Below, piece by piece: positions 51,712-58,858 of a stretch of DNA of 58,858 nucleotides. The notes beneath the pieces were generated by a model, which was given only the letters and a program-made list of their open reading frames with translations, was not told where the DNA came from and ran no database searches. The stretch is taken from NCBI GenBank assembly GCA_902786565.1, contig CADACW010000023.1:1-58858 (forward strand), written 5' to 3'. Positions within the stretch are counted from its first letter, which is position 1, and every line of letters begins with the position of its first letter. This DNA comes from an uncultured Prevotellaceae bacterium (lineage in GTDB: Bacteria > Bacteroidota > Bacteroidia > Bacteroidales > Bacteroidaceae). Made by a program: the position numbers and the translations under genes.

Positions 51712-52008
51712 TCATTCGTGCATGTTTTGTGCGTGGCATGCGTCCTGTATAGTTATTGTGTCGTCGTCGATGGTGTATGCGTAGTACCATTTTTCGGTGT
51801 TTGCCATGTGCCATCCCTGCTTTTGCCACCTGGTTATTGTCGGCTTGCGCCGCAGGAGAGATTTTTCTATGAGTAGCATGGCATTGGTAGCATCAAGCAC
51901 ATTTCTCTGCAGGAGTTGTATCGAATAGGTATGGCGGTATTTTTTTAGCACGTTGCGATAAAATTTCTCAATTTTGTCGTGGCACCGTCTTTTGATGGCA
52001 TATCTCAT
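51712..52008 (-). CDS. RelE/ParE-superfamily toxin
   Basis: A 98-residue basic protein. Key features are DATNAMLLIEKSLLRRKPTI (helix two), the core strand WYYAYTIDDDTITIQDACHA and the end QNMHE, the usual RelE-fold arrangement of Bacteroidetes TA toxins; an upstream in-frame start (52020) exists, but the ATG at 52008 overlaps the antitoxin stop by four bases (ATGA), the common coupled arrangement. RelE toxins cleave mRNA in the ribosome A site; catalytic residues of this lineage are variable, so activity is inferred. The gene is preceded by its antitoxin in the usual order. Confidence 0.75.
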   Translation of the reverse strand: MRYAIKRRCHDKIEKFYRNVLKKYRHTYSIQLLQRNVLDATNAMLLIEKSLLRRKPTITRWQKQGWHMANTEKWYYAYTIDDDTITIQDACHAQNMHE

Positions 52009-52316
52009 TGTTTCAGCCACTCCTCTTCAACCATTCTGAGAAGTAGCATCTGGGACTCCTCGATGGTTATTTCATCTTTTTTCCTGATATGCTCCATCTC
52101 TGTAGCAGACATATTGTGAGCAGCCTCGATGAGTAAACTTTCCCTCTTGTCGAAAGTAATGCGTTCCTCTCTTCCACCTGCCTTTACCTCGCTGGTATCA
52201 ACAGGAGTAAGCCTGACGCTGCCGGCACGCGATTTCAGTATCACGTCCTCGCCGCTGTGGGCATAGCCGATGTACTTTGACTGGTTTGCCCTGAAGTCTC
52301 TGCTGGTTACTATCAT
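52005..52316 (-). CDS. Phd/YefM-type antitoxin
   Basis: A 103-residue protein starting MIVTSRDFRANQSKYIGYAH, the Phd/YefM N-terminal DNA-binding segment, with VILKSRAGSVRLTPV as the dimerisation strand region and an acidic C-terminal toxin-binding helix. It precedes a RelE-like toxin with a four-base overlap, an intact type II locus. The start is preceded by a -7 box TAAATTTGC (minus strand, 52347-52355), so the pair likely autoregulates from that promoter. Confidence 0.8.
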   Translation of the reverse strand: MIVTSRDFRANQSKYIGYAHSGEDVILKSRAGSVRLTPVDTSEVKAGGREERITFDKRESLLIEAAHNMSATEMEHIRKKDEITIEESQMLLLRMVEEEWLKQ

Positions 52317-52346
52317 TTTTTAGTTACGAATTACCGCATACAGGCC

Positions 52347-52355
52347 GCAAATTTA
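52347..52355 (-). promoter_or_regulatory. -7 box of the Phd-RelE operon
   Basis: TAAATTTGC on the minus strand lies 30 bases upstream of the antitoxin start. Confidence 0.55.
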
Positions 52356-52428
52356 ATTATTATATTTGATACTACCAAATAATTTTGTACTTTTTTATAA
52401 TTTAGGTAATTGTGCGGGAACACACTCA

Positions 52429-52563
52429 TTAATTGGTGTGACTGGGGAAGTCCATACGGTAGAGACGGGCGACGATGGCGCCGCTGATGTTGTGCCAGAC
52501 GCTGAAGATGGCACCGGGGATGACGGCCATATAGCCGGAAATCAGCTTGCAGAGTCTTTTCAT
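52429..52563 (-). CDS. Small hydrophobic protein, 44 residues
   Basis: The ATG at 52563 begins MKRLCKLISGYMAVIPGAIF and continues through SVWHNISGAIVARLYRMDFP to a stop at 52429. It starts nine bases after the nitroreductase stop and reads in the same direction, with coding-like GC-rich third positions; a hydrophobic helix (about residues 8-34) suggests membrane association. No homologue is recalled. It may be a small membrane protein or an incidental frame. Confidence 0.45.
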   Translation of the reverse strand: MKRLCKLISGYMAVIPGAIFSVWHNISGAIVARLYRMDFPSHTN

Positions 52564-52572
52564 AGCCCGGTG

Positions 52573-53313
52573 TCAGACGGTGAAGCCCTGACGGCGCAGG
52601 GTGTCGATGAGCGTCTGGCTCATGGCCTCGTTGTCGGCCTTGGTGTAGCGTATGTCGGTGAAGACCTGGGCCAGTGTTTCCTTATGGTTGATTTCGATGA
52701 AATGGCGGTTTTCTGCAAGATTCTCCTTCTCTGCATAGTAGTTGTCGATGGCAGCGGGGGTGTAGTCGCAATAAGTCTCGGTGTGGAGGAAACTCTCCAG
52801 CGGGAGCCTGTCGGAGAGTGGCGGCTGCTCGTCGGGCCACCCCACGGTGAGCGTCGCTACGGGCATGGTGAGCTGGGGCAGTCGGAGCACATCGATGATG
52901 AGCTGGGGCTGGTAGACGGTGGTTCCGAGGAAGCAGTAGCCCAGCCCCTCCTCTTCCATCAGGCAGCACAGCGTCTGGGTGAAGAGCAGGGCGTCAGTGG
53001 CGGCATTGATGAACGAGAGGAAATTGGCATAGCCCGGCTCGGCCTTTCGGCAGCGTGCCCACTGCGACGTGCGGTTGAAGTCGGCACAGACGGTGAGCAC
53101 CACGGGGGCCGAGGTGACCATGGGCTGGTTGAAGTGTGCTGGAGCCAAGCGCTCCTTCATCTGCTGCGAGCGGGTCTCCACCACGCTGTAGAGCTGCAGG
53201 TTGCCCATTGTCTGTGTGCGGGCGGCCTCGGTCATCAGGCGTCGGAGCAGCTGCTCGTCCACATCGCGCTGTGCATAGCGGCGGATGGTTCTTCGGTTGA
53301 GTAGGTTCTTCAT
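52573..53313 (-). CDS. Nitroreductase family protein (NfsA/FRP-like)
   Basis: A 246-residue flavoprotein. The N-terminal RRTIRRYAQRDVDEQLLRRL and the FMN-contact segment NLQLYSVV are typical of the nitroreductase fold; later LCCLMEEEGLGYCFLGTT and LPQLTMPVATLTVGWP complete the fold. It should reduce quinones or nitro compounds with NAD(P)H, but the physiological substrate is unknown. It lies 16 bases downstream of rsmA and is followed by the 44-residue gene, so it closes the minus-strand run that starts at the sigma-54 activator. Confidence 0.8.
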   Translation of the reverse strand: MKNLLNRRTIRRYAQRDVDEQLLRRLMTEAARTQTMGNLQLYSVVETRSQQMKERLAPAHFNQPMVTSAPVVLTVCADFNRTSQWARCRKAEPGYANFLSFINAATDALLFTQTLCCLMEEEGLGYCFLGTTVYQPQLIIDVLRLPQLTMPVATLTVGWPDEQPPLSDRLPLESFLHTETYCDYTPAAIDNYYAEKENLAENRHFIEINHKETLAQVFTDIRYTKADNEAMSQTLIDTLRRQGFTV

Positions 53314-53329
53314 TGGGAATTGATGGGGG

Positions 53330-54136
53330 TTAGGGGTTCTGCCCTTTCAGTTCGGCCTCCACCAGATTGGTGAGCGTGACGAACTGGGCAATGGAAAGTT
53401 GTTCGGGCCTGAGCGTGAGCATCGGGCTGGCGGCCAGGGGCGACTGCGGGTCGAGACCTGACGGCAGGAGCTGGCGCAACGACACACGCAGCATCTTGCG
53501 CCGCTGGTTGAACGTGGTCTTCACCACGCGGCGGAACAGCTGTTCGTCGCAGTCGAGGCGTGCCGTCTGGTTGCGCGTCATGCGGATGACGGCACTCTGC
53601 ACCTTTGGCGGCGGATTGAAGACGTTTGGCTCGACGGTGAAGAGATACTCCACATCGTACCACGCCTGGATGAGCACCGACAGGATGCCGTACTGTTTGT
53701 TGCCGGGGGCGGCGGCAATGCGCAGGGCCACTTCGCGCTGAATCATGCCCGTGCAGCAGGGAATGAGGTCTCGGTTGTCGAGCATCTTGAAGAATATCTG
53801 CGACGAGATGTCGTAAGGATAGTTGCCGGTGAGCACGAAGGTCTGCCCGCCGAATAGCTGCGCCAGGTCCATGCGCAGGAAGTCGTCGGCCACGATATTG
53901 TCGCGCAGCTGCGGGAAGTGCTCGTTGAGGAAGGCCACCGACTCGCCGTCAATCTCGACCACACGGAGCGTCCGCGGCTTCTCGGCCAGATACTGCGTGA
54001 GCACGCCCATGCCCGGCCCCACTTCGAGCACAGGGATGTCGGGGCAAGCGTCTACGGTGTCGGCAATGCGCCGGGCCACGGAGAGGTCGGTCAGGAAGTG
54101 CTGGCCCAGGTTTTTCTTTGGTCTTACCAATCTCAT
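53330..54136 (-). CDS. rsmA: 16S rRNA (adenine1518/1519-N6,N6)-dimethyltransferase RsmA/KsgA
   Basis: A 268-residue SAM methyltransferase starting PKKNLGQHFLTDLSVARRIA, the signature KsgA N-terminus. Motif I is VLEVGPGMGVLTQYLAE, and the NPPY-type catalytic segment is LTGNYPYDISSQIFFKM; later KTTFNQRRKMLRVSL is the family C-terminal signature. It dimethylates two adjacent adenines near the 3' end of 16S rRNA during 30S maturation; loss gives kasugamycin resistance. It is encoded between the FetB-like permease and the nitroreductase. Confidence 0.95.
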   Translation of the reverse strand: MRLVRPKKNLGQHFLTDLSVARRIADTVDACPDIPVLEVGPGMGVLTQYLAEKPRTLRVVEIDGESVAFLNEHFPQLRDNIVADDFLRMDLAQLFGGQTFVLTGNYPYDISSQIFFKMLDNRDLIPCCTGMIQREVALRIAAAPGNKQYGILSVLIQAWYDVEYLFTVEPNVFNPPPKVQSAVIRMTRNQTARLDCDEQLFRRVVKTTFNQRRKMLRVSLRQLLPSGLDPQSPLAASPMLTLRPEQLSIAQFVTLTNLVEAELKGQNP

Positions 54137-54158
54137 TGCTTGAGGCTTAACGGGGTTA

Positions 54159-54920
54159 CTACAGGGTTTCGGAGTGGAGGATTTCGGCCAGCACCTTCTT
54201 GCCGCGCCACAGCGCCCATACCATTAAAATAGTGGTGAGCACCGAAGCGGCGAAGGCGGCAGCCCAGAAGAGCAGGGTGCACAGGGTGGCCACGGCAGCG
54301 CCGCTGCCACTCAAGAGCAGGCCACAGAAGAGCAGCGGCATGGCCACCACCACGGGCGACGACACCTGTCCGAGCAGGGGCAGCACAGCAGCCCGCAGGG
54401 TGCGGCGGACGCTGGGCATAAGCGACTCCAACTCGGAGGCTCCGCAGGCCAGCAGGAAGAGGCGGTGGGCCTCGGTGTGGCGCAGACAACCGATGAAGGT
54501 CTGCAGCGAGCGCGGCACCGCCATCAGCAGATGTCCAATCAGCACGCCGACCACGGGCACAAATGCCGTCTTGGGCAGGCAGAGCATCAGACAGCCGCCC
54601 GTCAGTCCGACACCGGCCAGAATGGCGAGGGCCACGGCGGGCAGCAGGCGCAGAAGGGGCAGGCGCACTGCCCGCAGGCCGAGCAGGGCACAGGCCACGA
54701 CCATCAGCAGGAGCCAAAGGGCATAAGCCCACAGGCGGTCGATGAGCAGCAGCCCCCACGTGCAGCAGCCCAGCAGGGCCAGCTGGCCCACGGCCATGCC
54801 CACAACGTTGAGAACATGCCTGGCGAAGCCTCTGTCGGTGAGCCAGAAGCAACCGGCAGCCGCCGCCACAAGCAGCAGCACAGGCACAAGGGCCAGCAAG
54901 GATAAATCGGAAATCTGCAC
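54159..54920 (-). CDS. fetB: FetB-like ABC transporter permease (UPF0014)
   Basis: The GTG at 54920 gives VQISDLSLLALVPVLLLVAA, and 253 residues with about seven hydrophobic helices follow, matching the FetB/UPF0014 permease length; further upstream codons would overlap the ABC ATPase stop without adding conserved sequence. The conserved region LPKTAFVPVVGVLIGHLLMA and the cytosolic coupling helix ELESLMPSVRRTLRAAVLPL agree with the family, which exports iron under excess or oxidative stress in E. coli. The partner ATPase upstream is degenerate. The spacing to rsmA is 22 bases. Confidence 0.7.
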   Translation of the reverse strand: MQISDLSLLALVPVLLLVAAAAGCFWLTDRGFARHVLNVVGMAVGQLALLGCCTWGLLLIDRLWAYALWLLLMVVACALLGLRAVRLPLLRLLPAVALAILAGVGLTGGCLMLCLPKTAFVPVVGVLIGHLLMAVPRSLQTFIGCLRHTEAHRLFLLACGASELESLMPSVRRTLRAAVLPLLGQVSSPVVVAMPLLFCGLLLSGSGAAVATLCTLLFWAAAFAASVLTTILMVWALWRGKKVLAEILHSETL

Positions 54921-54931
54921 GTTACAATATA

Positions 54932-55519
54932 TTAATAGTGTGACACGATGGTGCTGGACGACTCCAACCATACGGTGGTGTCCGACTGGTCGGCCACCAT
55001 CTTCTGCTGCGTGGTCAGGACGACGGTGCTGCCCGCCGCGGCCAGCTGCCGCAGATAGCCCACCGACTCCGGCACGGGATTGTCGGCCAGCAGGATAGGG
55101 CGCTTCAGCAGGGCGGCCACCGCCAGCCACCGGGCCTTGTCGCCGGTGGTGCCTGTGCGCCGCATCTCTTCGGCCAGCAGCCCGTTGGAGATGGGCAGGT
55201 CGCGATTGGCGTGCAGGCTGAACACCTGCTGCACGGTGGGCGGCTGGTAGACCACCACCTGGCCTATGGGCTCCAGCCTGTCAGGCACAAAGGCCATGAG
55301 CCGGCGCAACTCCTCGACGTTGCGGGCTGTGAGCGGCTCGCCGTCGATGCTGACAAATCCGGCGGCCGCGGGCACAAACCCCAGGATGGCATAGAGCCAC
55401 CGCGTGAGCCGCTGGGGCGTGGCACCGGCCAGGCAGGTCAGCCTGCCCTCGTGGGCCATCAGCGACAGGGTGTGCGGTTCGCCCTCTATCAGCACCTCGT
55501 TCAGCTCCAGCATAGGCAA
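54932..55519 (-). CDS. Degenerate FetA-like ABC ATPase (no P-loop, no signature motif)
   Basis: The 195-residue protein aligns with ABC ATPase domains (start LELNEVLIEGEPHTLSLMAH, Q-loop-like MAFVPDRL, Walker-B-like PILLADNP) but lacks essential residues. The Walker A site reads CLAGATPQRLTRWLYAILG instead of GxxGxGKS, the LSGGQ position is GTTGDKARW, the Walker B glutamate is Asn, and the H-loop histidine is Gln in VVLTTQQKM. It therefore probably cannot hydrolyse ATP. It is immediately upstream of the FetB-like permease (11-base gap). It may have become a regulatory subunit or be drifting; the open frame is intact. Confidence 0.75.
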   Translation of the reverse strand: MPMLELNEVLIEGEPHTLSLMAHEGRLTCLAGATPQRLTRWLYAILGFVPAAAGFVSIDGEPLTARNVEELRRLMAFVPDRLEPIGQVVVYQPPTVQQVFSLHANRDLPISNGLLAEEMRRTGTTGDKARWLAVAALLKRPILLADNPVPESVGYLRQLAAAGSTVVLTTQQKMVADQSDTTVWLESSSTIVSHY

Positions 55520-55633
55520 CAGTCAATAGCAAACAGAAAGAAATTGGAACAATACGAATAAACGGCCTTTCATAGCTATTATTCTTATTATCCCAATACC
55601 TTTCTGTACGTCGTTCCGTGTGTCTGCTCAGAC

Positions 55634-56044
55634 TTACTGGTTCTCGGCGGCAGCAGCGGGTGCCTCGGCAGCGGGAGCCTCGGCAGCAGCAGCGGGAGCC
55701 TCGGCAGCAGCAGCGGGAGCCTCTTCCTGAACCGGGCTGGCTCCGAAGCCATTCTGGTTGTCAGGATTGGTCATCGGGTTCTCAATCTTTTCAATCACGG
55801 TGTTCTGGCTTTCGTCAACAGGAGCCACATAGGCGCAGATGATGCTGACGACGACCATAAAGGCGGCCAGTCCCCAAGTGGTTTTCTCAATCACGTCGGT
55901 AGTGGTGCGCACGCCGGCCACCTGATTGTAGGAAGCGAAGCTGGAGGCCAGTCCGCCGCCCTTCGACTCTTGAATCAACACGATGCCCACCATGAGGAGA
56001 GCAGCGATCACGATGAGGATTACTAAGAAAGTGTAAGTTCCCAT
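55634..56044 (-). CDS. secG: SecG protein-export channel subunit with Ala/Glu/Pro-rich tail
   Basis: The 136-residue protein has two membrane helices (TFLVILIVIAALLMVGIVLI and TTWGLAAFMVVVSIICAYVA) joined by the conserved QESKGGGLASSFASYNQVAG loop, the SecG signature. The C-terminal ~45 residues are a low-complexity tail with repeats of EAPAAAA. Typical SecG is 70-120 residues, so the tail is an extension seen in some Bacteroidetes. It is part of the SecYEG translocon. It is 8 bases downstream of the TPR-like gene. Confidence 0.92.
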   Translation of the reverse strand: MGTYTFLVILIVIAALLMVGIVLIQESKGGGLASSFASYNQVAGVRTTTDVIEKTTWGLAAFMVVVSIICAYVAPVDESQNTVIEKIENPMTNPDNQNGFGASPVQEEAPAAAAEAPAAAAEAPAAEAPAAAAENQ

Positions 56045-56052
56045 TTTGTCAA

Positions 56053-56823
56053 TTATTTTTTGTTATTATTGATGATTAGTTTCTGTAAGAATCTGATTTG
56101 GTCTGCAAAGTAAACATTTTTTTTTGGATTCTCCAAACTTAATTGACGAATTATTTCTAAAGCCTTGTAATAATTGCCTTGTTTAATGTAAATGCGGGCC
56201 AAAGTCTCGGTATAGTAGCCCTCTTCCTCGCTTTTCGGGTCTTCTGCGGGAGGGGTTTCCACTTCGGGTTTTAGTAAAGGATTTTCGTTGAGTGTCAGTT
56301 TGCCCTTGTCCTGCTCCAGGAAGGTGTCAATCAGATTCTGGCCGATGAGCTGTGGCACCTCGGCGGCCTGTTGTCTGTCTTCTTCGCTCTCGCTCTCCAG
56401 CAGATAGGCCACGTAGTCTACGGCGGCATCGGCAGGCGTGGGCTTGCGCTTCTCTTTCTTGACGGCCGGGTCGTCGTCCTTGGGCAGCGAGTCGAGGAAA
56501 TCGTCGATGAGCGAGAGGGTGCGACTGTCGCGGCTGTCGGCACTGAGGGCCTCGCGGCTGCCGCTGCCCGCCGACTTCTTAAGCCCGCGCAACTGGTAGT
56601 GGCCGGCCTCAATCATCTGGAAGAGCACCTTGCGGTCGGTGATGTAGATGGCCGCCCGCCGCAACTCCTCGTCGAAGGTGGGGTCGTGCAGCAGATACAG
56701 GTTCTGAAGCATGAGCACCCTGGCCGTCTGGAAGTAGGGGTAGAGTGCCAACAGAGAGCGCAACTCGTAGAGGGTGTCGCGGTCCAGTCGTTCAGGATGA
56801 TTGATGAGTTCTGCTATCTCCAT
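56053..56823 (-). CDS. TPR-like protein, Bacteroidetes secG-operon family
   Basis: Starting at MEIAELINHPERLDRDTLYE (the frame extends to 56886, but that would overlap LptE), the 256-residue protein is largely helical with one visible TPR-like hairpin near the C-terminus (YYTETLARIYIKQGNYYKAL). The N-terminal RSLLALYPYFQTARVLMLQN resembles another TPR-type pair. A low-complexity Ser/Asp region links them. Its constant place beside secG and lptE in Bacteroidetes suggests an envelope-related role, which is inference. No signal peptide or membrane helix is visible. Confidence 0.75.
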   Translation of the reverse strand: MEIAELINHPERLDRDTLYELRSLLALYPYFQTARVLMLQNLYLLHDPTFDEELRRAAIYITDRKVLFQMIEAGHYQLRGLKKSAGSGSREALSADSRDSRTLSLIDDFLDSLPKDDDPAVKKEKRKPTPADAAVDYVAYLLESESEEDRQQAAEVPQLIGQNLIDTFLEQDKGKLTLNENPLLKPEVETPPAEDPKSEEEGYYTETLARIYIKQGNYYKALEIIRQLSLENPKKNVYFADQIRFLQKLIINNNKK

Positions 56824-56863
56824 TTGCTTAGGCTGAATGTTTACTTTATAGTGTGAACCGCCA

Positions 56864-57352
56864 TTACCAGTTGGCCACGGTGGCATTGAATATCTGGTCG
56901 GTGATGTCTTTCACCATCTGCGTCACCAGCTCTTCCTGCACGGAGTTCAGGCTGAGGTTCGAGTCGTAGCTCTGCGTGGCCGTGAACTGCTGCTCGAAGT
57001 CGTCGTTGTGGTTGACGGTGTTGGTGAACCGCACATTGACGGTCATCGAGAGTTCCACTTGTGCCGAGCTGCCTTCTGCCGATACCGACTTGTTCCGCTG
57101 CTCGTACTTGGTTATTTCGCCCTCCAGCTTCAGGTCGCCATTGCGCTTCACCTGGCTCAGTTTGGTGTGGTTGGCATACTGGTCCTTCAGCTGGTTGTTG
57201 AAGATGCTGGCCATCGGTCCCCACACATAGGCCGAGCGTATGGGGAAGTCGGCTATCTGTATGGTCTTGGTCTTGGTATAGTCGATGCTGGCACCATTGA
57301 ACTTATAGCTGATGGAGCATGAGGAGAGCACGATGGTGAAGAGCAGCAGCAC
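56864..57352 (-). CDS. lptE: LptE-like lipoprotein (possible internal translation start)
   Basis: The segment is in the same open frame as the sigma-54 activator. Hydrophobic VLLLFTIVLSSC forms a lipobox with the Cys at codon 57319-57317, followed by SISYKFNGASIDYTKTKTIQ, the start of mature LptE-like lipoproteins of Bacteroidetes. The remainder (FPIRSAYVWGPMASIFNNQL, then DLKLEGEITKYEQRNKSVSA) fits the family, which with LptD inserts LPS into the outer membrane. A GTG at 57352 could serve as its own start, although the positively charged n-region RRLKQF lies upstream within the activator. It overlaps the TPR gene by none; gap 40 bases. Confidence 0.6.
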   Translation of the reverse strand: MLLLFTIVLSSCSISYKFNGASIDYTKTKTIQIADFPIRSAYVWGPMASIFNNQLKDQYANHTKLSQVKRNGDLKLEGEITKYEQRNKSVSAEGSSAQVELSMTVNVRFTNTVNHNDDFEQQFTATQSYDSNLSLNSVQEELVTQMVKDITDQIFNATVANW

Positions 57353-58564
57353 AGCCAGCCCGAACTGCTTCAGCCGGCGGTAGAGGGTGCGGTCGCTGAT
57401 GCCCAGTTCCTGGGCCGCCTTGCTGCGGTTGCCATTGTTGCGCTCCAGCGCCTTGACCAGCATCTGCCGGCCCAGCTCGTTCAGGTTCAGGTTTTCCTGC
57501 ACGGGTGCCGGCTCCACGTATTCCTCGGCCTCGGCGTCTTCCAGCTGCGGGGCGGCCCCGGCAGGCTTTGGCGAGAGTGCCGTAGTAGGCGAAATGAAGG
57601 TGCGGGGCATGGCCTGCACGTCTTCAATCTGTTTTTTGAGCAGCCCCATTTCGCGGCGCATATCGTTCACATTGCCCCTCAGCTCGAACAGAATCTTGTA
57701 GAGAATCTCGCGCTCGTTCTCGAAGGAATGGTCGCCGCCGCCCTTGTTGATGACGGCCAGCTGGGTGGTCTCGCGGTCCTGGGGGATGAACTGTGCCAGC
57801 ACATCGGGCGTGATGGTGCGCTCCTGGCTCAGTATGGAGATTTGCTCGGTGATGTTTTTCAGCTGGCGCACGTTGCCCGGCCACTTGTAGCGCATCAGCA
57901 TCTGCTTGGCCTCTTCGGTCAGCACCACGCGCTCCATGCGGTACTTCTCGGCCATCTGCATGGCAAAGAGGCGGAACAGCAGCACGATGTCCTCGCCGCG
58001 CTCGCGCAGGGGCGGCATCTGTATGGGTATGGAGTTCAGGCGGTAGTACAGGTCTTCGCGGAACCGCCCTTCGCTGATGGCCTGGCGGATGTTCACGTTG
58101 GTGGCCGCCACGATGCGCACGTCGGTCTTCCTGATGTCGGTGCCGCCCACGGGGATGTACTCGCCCGTCTCCAGCACGCGCAGCAGCCGTGCCTGTGTGG
58201 CCAGCGGCAGCTCGCCCACCTCGTCGAGGAAGAGCGTGCCCTTGTTGGCCACGCCAAAATAGCCCGGCGAGTCGCCGATGGCGCCGGTATAGCTGCCCTT
58301 CACATGTCCGAAGAGCTCGCTGTCGATGGTGCCTTCGGGAATGGAGCCGCAGTTGATGGCAAAATACTTCTCGCGCCGTCGCGGCGAGTTGTCGTGAATC
58401 ACGCGGGGGATAATCTCCTTGCCCACGCCGCTCTCGCCGATGATGAGCACGCTCAAGTCGGTAGGGGCCACCTGCAGCGCCACGTCGAGCACGTGGTTCA
58501 GGGCCTCGCAGTTTCCCACGATGCCATACCTCTGTTTGATGCCTTGCAACTCAGTAGTTTTCAT
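56864..58564 (-). CDS. Sigma-54-interacting activator fused in frame to LptE
   Basis: The ATG at 58564 (MKTTELQGIKQRYGIVG) follows a weak -7 box, so the longer frame to 58627 is not used. Residues ~1-240 are an AAA+ sigma-54 activator: IIGESGVGKEIIPRVIHDN (Walker A), the GAFTGA-type loop GHVKGSYTGAIGDSPGYF, LFLDEVGELPLATQARLLR (Walker B) and DLYYRLNSIPIQMPPLRER. No receiver domain precedes it. A linker leads to a Fis-type helix-turn-helix (NRSKAAQELGISDRTLYRRL, about residues 380-400). With no stop codon the frame continues into an LptE-like lipoprotein. Elsewhere these are two genes. The total is 566 residues. Confidence 0.75.
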   Translation of the reverse strand: MKTTELQGIKQRYGIVGNCEALNHVLDVALQVAPTDLSVLIIGESGVGKEIIPRVIHDNSPRRREKYFAINCGSIPEGTIDSELFGHVKGSYTGAIGDSPGYFGVANKGTLFLDEVGELPLATQARLLRVLETGEYIPVGGTDIRKTDVRIVAATNVNIRQAISEGRFREDLYYRLNSIPIQMPPLRERGEDIVLLFRLFAMQMAEKYRMERVVLTEEAKQMLMRYKWPGNVRQLKNITEQISILSQERTITPDVLAQFIPQDRETTQLAVINKGGGDHSFENEREILYKILFELRGNVNDMRREMGLLKKQIEDVQAMPRTFISPTTALSPKPAGAAPQLEDAEAEEYVEPAPVQENLNLNELGRQMLVKALERNNGNRSKAAQELGISDRTLYRRLKQFGLAVLLLFTIVLSSCSISYKFNGASIDYTKTKTIQIADFPIRSAYVWGPMASIFNNQLKDQYANHTKLSQVKRNGDLKLEGEITKYEQRNKSVSAEGSSAQVELSMTVNVRFTNTVNHNDDFEQQFTATQSYDSNLSLNSVQEELVTQMVKDITDQIFNATVANW

Positions 58565-58823
58565 AACGGCTGACAAAATTACGCATTTTTTCTCAAACGG
58601 CTGCAATTTTGGCAGATTTTTTTTCAAATTTTATGTTTTGCCAAGGTGCCGAGGCGCCAAGTAAAATAGTGAGTGCTGTTCCGCGGAACGCGCAAGAAAA
58701 GCGGGAGCAAATGCAAAGGGGCATCCATTCAGTTTAATTGCCGTGAATAATTCAGGCTAAGGAGTTGAGGGGTAAAGGAGCTGCTTTGTCATTTTTTTTC
58801 AAACGGCCTAAATACCCCCCTTA
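58565..58823. other. Intergenic region upstream of the sigma-54 activator
   Basis: No gene is seen. It holds the activator promoter area (-7-like TAATTTTGTC on the minus strand near 58571-58580) and a perfect 12-bp palindrome GTTCCGCGGAAC at 58678-58689, of unknown role. Confidence 0.4.
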
Positions 58824-58858
58824 GAGATAAGTGCCACTTATCTCCGAGATAAAAGGCA
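58824..58858. repeat. Second copy of the palindromic 22-bp-period repeat
   Basis: GAGATAAGTG-C-CACTTATCTC (58824-58844) and the start of the next unit at 58846 match the array at 32140, including the preceding TACCCCCCTTA. The window ends inside the array. Confidence 0.8.

Noticed and set aside
52366-53304. Plus-strand open frame opposite the nitroreductase
   Set aside because: Low-complexity antisense shadow; the minus strand encodes a recognised nitroreductase.

Overview
The window reads as a chromosome segment of a Bacteroidales bacterium, most likely Prevotellaceae. Supporting signs are promoters with the Bacteroidetes -7 box (TAnnTTTGC) and a -33 TTTG, absence of Shine-Dalgarno sites, type IX-style C-terminal tails, fimbrillin-like and SusD-era lipoprotein signals, a bifunctional Fkp enzyme, DUF5117-type metalloprotease, TraB/GumN and GSCFA proteins, and Bacteroidetes-type PIN and RelE toxin loci. 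Genus-level naming is inference.

Region 1 (1-9.7 kb, AT-rich): the 3' part of an operon for an exported or membrane-bound acyl/polyene product (aryl-polyene/flexirubin-like): two CrtI-like FAD oxidoreductases, an alpha/beta hydrolase, a PlsC acyltransferase, an MMPL exporter fused to a second acyltransferase, an acyl carrier protein and an acyl-activating ligase. Two adjacent genes (second oxidoreductase, hydrolase) carry internal deletions with frameshifts.

Region 2 (9.86-29.63 kb): a putative integrative element. A 33-bp segment of tRNA-Met(CAT) is repeated at 9861 and inside the intact tRNA at 29597, and each copy has, on its inner side, the same 33-bp block holding two TGTTTACGCA repeats (likely integrase arm sites). 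The left third is AT-richer and contains a DUF4143 ATPase behind 33-bp-period operator-like repeats, a candidate ~280-nt structured RNA, a tyrosine recombinase, a DUF3853 protein, a DnaD-like initiator with 12-bp iterons and an AT-rich tract inside its own gene, a DnaC-like helicase loader, and three ~95-bp multi-hairpin repeats whose stems covary. The right two thirds is GC-richer and encodes a 3248-residue secreted LamG protein, an exported DHH-family (pyrophosphatase-like) lipoprotein, a fimbrillin-like lipoprotein and a small peptide. No relaxase is visible.

Region 3 (29.8-39.4 kb): housekeeping-type genes on the + strand: Mrp/ApbC, an AEC-family transporter, then a tight operon of type II pantothenate kinase, TraB-like protein, zinc metalloprotease and Fkp. 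Palindromic 22-bp-period repeats lie between them and recur at the window end.

Region 4 (39.4-48.2 kb): GSCFA protein, tandem-SGNH esterase and TypA, interleaved with broken toxin-antitoxin loci (two antitoxins beside deleted PIN toxins, a lone MNT nucleotidyltransferase, an ATPase fragment), a PD-(D/E)XK protein, and a promoter module whose spacer is conserved at six genes.

Region 5 (48.2-58.9 kb, - strand): a secreted FIVAR-like protein with a small peptide gene, an intact RelE/Phd-type pair, then a run of genes: sigma-54 activator fused in frame to LptE, TPR-like protein, SecG, a degenerate ABC ATPase lacking its P-loop, FetB-like permease, RsmA, nitroreductase and a 44-residue protein.
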